This document shows, piece after piece, positions 62,323 through 64,000 of a stretch of DNA of 64,000 bases. Location of the stretch: contig NZ_LN929908.1 in NCBI RefSeq assembly GCF_001494595.1, positions 124,001 through 188,000 of the forward strand, read 5' to 3'. The first letter of the stretch is position 1. Every line of letters starts with the position of its first letter. This stretch comes from Mycobacterium sp. M26. GTDB taxonomy: Bacteria > Actinomycetota > Actinomycetes > Mycobacteriales > Mycobacteriaceae. The notes under the pieces were generated by a model. The model did not search any database. It was not told the origin of the DNA and saw only the letters and a program-made list of their open reading frames with translations. A program made the position numbers and the translations under genes.

Positions 62323-62679
62323 TTACGGACTGGACGAGATGGTCGAGTGGGGCTCCACGACCGGAGCCTGCTGCTCTTCCTGCAATCCTATGCACTGACC
62401 GGTGTTTGCGCCTGTGCAAGGGATGCCCTGGACCTCGGGAACGCTGTTCGTGTCGCCCGGGGTGGAGAAGGCGACGTCGCCCGGCTGGGTCTCCGGCGGC
62501 GCGGGCAGGCAGCCGACGCCTTCGGTGTTCACGACCTCGCCCGGGGCACATTCGGCAACGGCCGGAGCCGGGCCGGTGGTCGGGACGGTGAAAGCAGCCA
62601 CCGCCGGAGCGGCTGCGACTGCGAGCGCGAAGCCGCCGGCCAGGGCCAGGCGTCGCGCCGAATACTTCAAGGTAGCCAT
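62323..62679 (-). CDS. Secreted protein, tandem family member 1
   Basis: 118 aa with signal peptide (RRLALAGGFALAVAAAPAVAAF). Mature: cysteine pairs ECAPGEVVNTEGVGC and IPCTGANTGQC, then QAPVVEPHSTISSSP. First gene of the tandem set reading toward otsA; it probably carries the promoter for all three. Confidence 0.75.
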   Translation of the reverse strand: MATLKYSARRLALAGGFALAVAAAPAVAAFTVPTTGPAPAVAECAPGEVVNTEGVGCLPAPPETQPGDVAFSTPGDTNSVPEVQGIPCTGANTGQCIGLQEEQQAPVVEPHSTISSSP

Positions 62680-63120
62680 GATGGTGCTTTCTACTCGGTT
62701 TGCTGAGCGGCTGTGTGAAAGCAGTGTATGGCTGCCTTCCCCCGACCGCAGTTGTTCGGGAGTTTTATCGCCCGTAACCTGACGTGCGTTACACCGGGGT
62801 CAATAAATTTCGACGCAATTCCCTGGCCCTTTGGTGCCGTCACAAAAGTAGCTCTGAACAAGGCATATCCGAATGTGGCGAGCGCGTCTTCGCGATCGTC
62901 CCCGGGCGCGAATTCCGTTTTCGCCCCTCGCGAAATGTGGCTTCGAGGCAATTTCAGGGGTGCTTTACCGCCTGTGGTAGGAGGTGCTGGCGGGGCTTCA
63001 GAGGCTGCCCCGGCCGCTCTGTTTCAGCCTTCAAATTGTTCGCTGTGGGCGATCCTGCAGCGCGCTCGGGTAGCGGTGGGACGGCCTCTTTTCGCCAACG
63101 GTCCGTCATGGTTCGATACG
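62680..63120. other. Non-coding gap between secreted-protein genes and SDR gene
   Basis: About 440 bases with lower GC than the surroundings and no credible gene on either strand. It must hold the promoter of the minus-strand secreted-protein genes. A short inverted repeat (GTAAC at 62775-62779 against GTTAC at 62790-62794) and a second GC-rich one around 62905-62935 are visible; I recognise neither as a known riboswitch or ncRNA. Confidence 0.5.
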
Positions 63121-63134
63121 TAGAACTTGTTCCA
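63121..63134. promoter_or_regulatory. KstR-like operator upstream of the terminal SDR gene
   Basis: TAGAACTTGTTCCA fits TNNAACNNGTTNNA fully, with arms GAAC/GTTC. It lies 21 nt before the GTG at 63156. The central TT differs from the AC or AG of the other boxes. Confidence 0.6.
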
Positions 63135-63155
63135 GTTTTGTGTGAGGAGTGCGGC

Positions 63156-63986
63156 GTGCAGCTCTCGTTCGAAGATCGGACGTACCTGGTCACTGGTGGT
63201 GGCAGCGGAATCGGCAAGGGGGTTGCAGAAGGTCTGGCCAAGGCGGGCGCGCGGGTCCTGATCGTCGGCCGCGGCGCCGACCGGCTGGCCGCGACCGCCG
63301 ACGAGATCAAGGCCAACGCCCCGGCCGGCGATGTCCGGTACCAGTCCACCGACGTCACCAACGAGGACCAGGTGGCCGCTGCGGTGGAGGCGGCGACCAG
63401 CTGGAACGGCCGGCTGCACGGTGTCGTGCACTGCGCGGGCGGTTCGCAGACCATCGGGCCGATCACCCAGATGGACTCCGAGGCCTGGCGGGCGACGGTC
63501 GACCTCAACATCAACGGTTCGATGTACGTGCTCAAGCACTCCGCCCGCGAGATGGTGCGTGGCGGCGGTGGCTCCTTCGTGGGAATCTCCTCGATCGCAT
63601 CCAGCAACACCCACCGCTGGTTCGGGCCGTACGGCGTCACCAAGTCGGGTCTGGATCACCTGGTGAAGCTGGCCGCCGATGAACTCGGCGCGTCGTGGGT
63701 GCGGGTCAACGGCATCCGGCCCGGTCTGATCCGCACCGAGCTGGTCCAGTTGGTGCTCGATTCCCCGGAGATCAGCGGCGACTACGCCGAATGCACCCCG
63801 CTGCCGCGGCCCGGCGAGGTGGAGGACGTCGCCAACACGGCGCTGTTCCTGCTCAGCGATGCCGCCCAGTGGGTCACTGGGCAGATCATCGGGGTCGACG
63901 GCGGGCAGAGCCTGCGCCGCGGCCCGGACTACTCGGCCATGCTGGAGCCCGCGTACGGCGCCGACGGTCTGCGCGGCGTCGTCTAG
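63156..63986 (+). CDS. SDR oxidoreductase, Rv3485c-like
   Basis: 276 aa SDR. Seen: TGGGSGIGKGVAEGLAKAG, HCAGGSQTIGPI in place of NNAG, ISSIASSNTHRWFGPYGVTKSGL (catalytic Ser, Tyr and Lys) and C-terminal TGQIIGVDGGQSL. GTG start at 63156 with GAGGAG upstream; the frame is open from 62784 but that stretch has no SDR character. By position it corresponds to Rv3485c, though other SDRs cannot be excluded. Substrate unknown; the box upstream suggests sterol control. Confidence 0.82.
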   Translation: MQLSFEDRTYLVTGGGSGIGKGVAEGLAKAGARVLIVGRGADRLAATADEIKANAPAGDVRYQSTDVTNEDQVAAAVEAATSWNGRLHGVVHCAGGSQTIGPITQMDSEAWRATVDLNINGSMYVLKHSAREMVRGGGGSFVGISSIASSNTHRWFGPYGVTKSGLDHLVKLAADELGASWVRVNGIRPGLIRTELVQLVLDSPEISGDYAECTPLPRPGEVEDVANTALFLLSDAAQWVTGQIIGVDGGQSLRRGPDYSAMLEPAYGADGLRGVV

Positions 63987-64000
63987 TTGACACAGGGGAT

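Noticed and set aside
62691..62951. Possible 86-aa minus-strand gene in the terminal gap
   Set aside because: No ribosome site, no recognisable features, composition unlike neighbouring genes, and it would cover the promoter of the secreted-protein genes.

Overview
The window is high-GC actinobacterial DNA. Gene content and order match the KstR/KstR2-controlled cholesterol catabolism region of mycobacteria (the Rv3560c-Rv3485c interval of M. tuberculosis, running in the same relative order). The absence of the PPE/PE genes of the tubercle bacillus, and the presence of a RecQ-like RqlH helicase and a B12-dependent diol dehydratase, point to a non-tuberculous, probably fast-growing Mycobacterium/Mycolicibacterium. 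The assignment rests on recognised families and synteny; no database search was run.

Layout. 1-3630 (+): fadE30 (5' end outside the window), ipdF, kstR2, fadA6, for breakdown of the last two steroid rings. 3699-9100 (-): an insertion into the sterol locus, with a Rxyl_3153/NDMA-type alcohol dehydrogenase, a fused large+medium diol dehydratase, its small subunit and its reactivase ATPase. 9164-11005 (-): a membrane protein, a SatD-family protein with a repeat-rich operator-like leader, and a deazaflavin-type oxidoreductase. 11060-14518 (-): ipdC, ipdB, ipdA, echA20, facing two SDR genes (14588-16282, +) across a perfect KstR2 box.

16360-18367 (-): a Ddn-type nitroreductase, an NTF2-like protein and fadA5, facing cyp125-fadE28-fadE29-chsH2-chsH1-ltp2 (18488-24461, +), the enzymes that shorten the side chain and release its last propionyl unit. 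A DUF559/AbiEi-like gene bracketed by two related palindromes follows. 25479-28053 (-): hsd4B/chsH3 and kstD, facing hsaE-hsaG-hsaF (+). Then come rqlH, a hemophore-like secreted protein and an IclR regulator.

34591-37669 (+): Rv3531c-, Rv3530c- and Rv3529c-like genes. 37748-39357 (-): an Rv3527-like gene and kshA. After a gamma-carbonic anhydrase-like gene comes a minus block (NTF2-like, LLM oxidoreductase, ltp3, ltp4, DUF35 protein), then an Rv3520c-like LLM gene, an Rv3519-like gene, cyp142, echA19 and fadD19, followed by a coupled nitronate-monooxygenase-like/amidohydrolase/ilvX set. 53873-58389 (-): cutinase, fadD17, fadE27, fadE26, facing fdxD and hsd4A.

hsd4A is followed directly by otsA. 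In M. tuberculosis and M. smegmatis (from memory) the mce4/yrbE4 cholesterol importer lies between these two genes, so it is missing from this position. The window ends with a small Rv3489-like gene, three tandem secreted paralogues and an SDR preceded by a KstR-like box.

Regulation is visible directly: nine KstR-type 14-mers (TNNAACNNGTTNNA; one has a mismatch) and one KstR2 14-mer lie at divergent promoters. Several gene ends, mostly convergent, carry long imperfect palindromes that look like bidirectional terminators.
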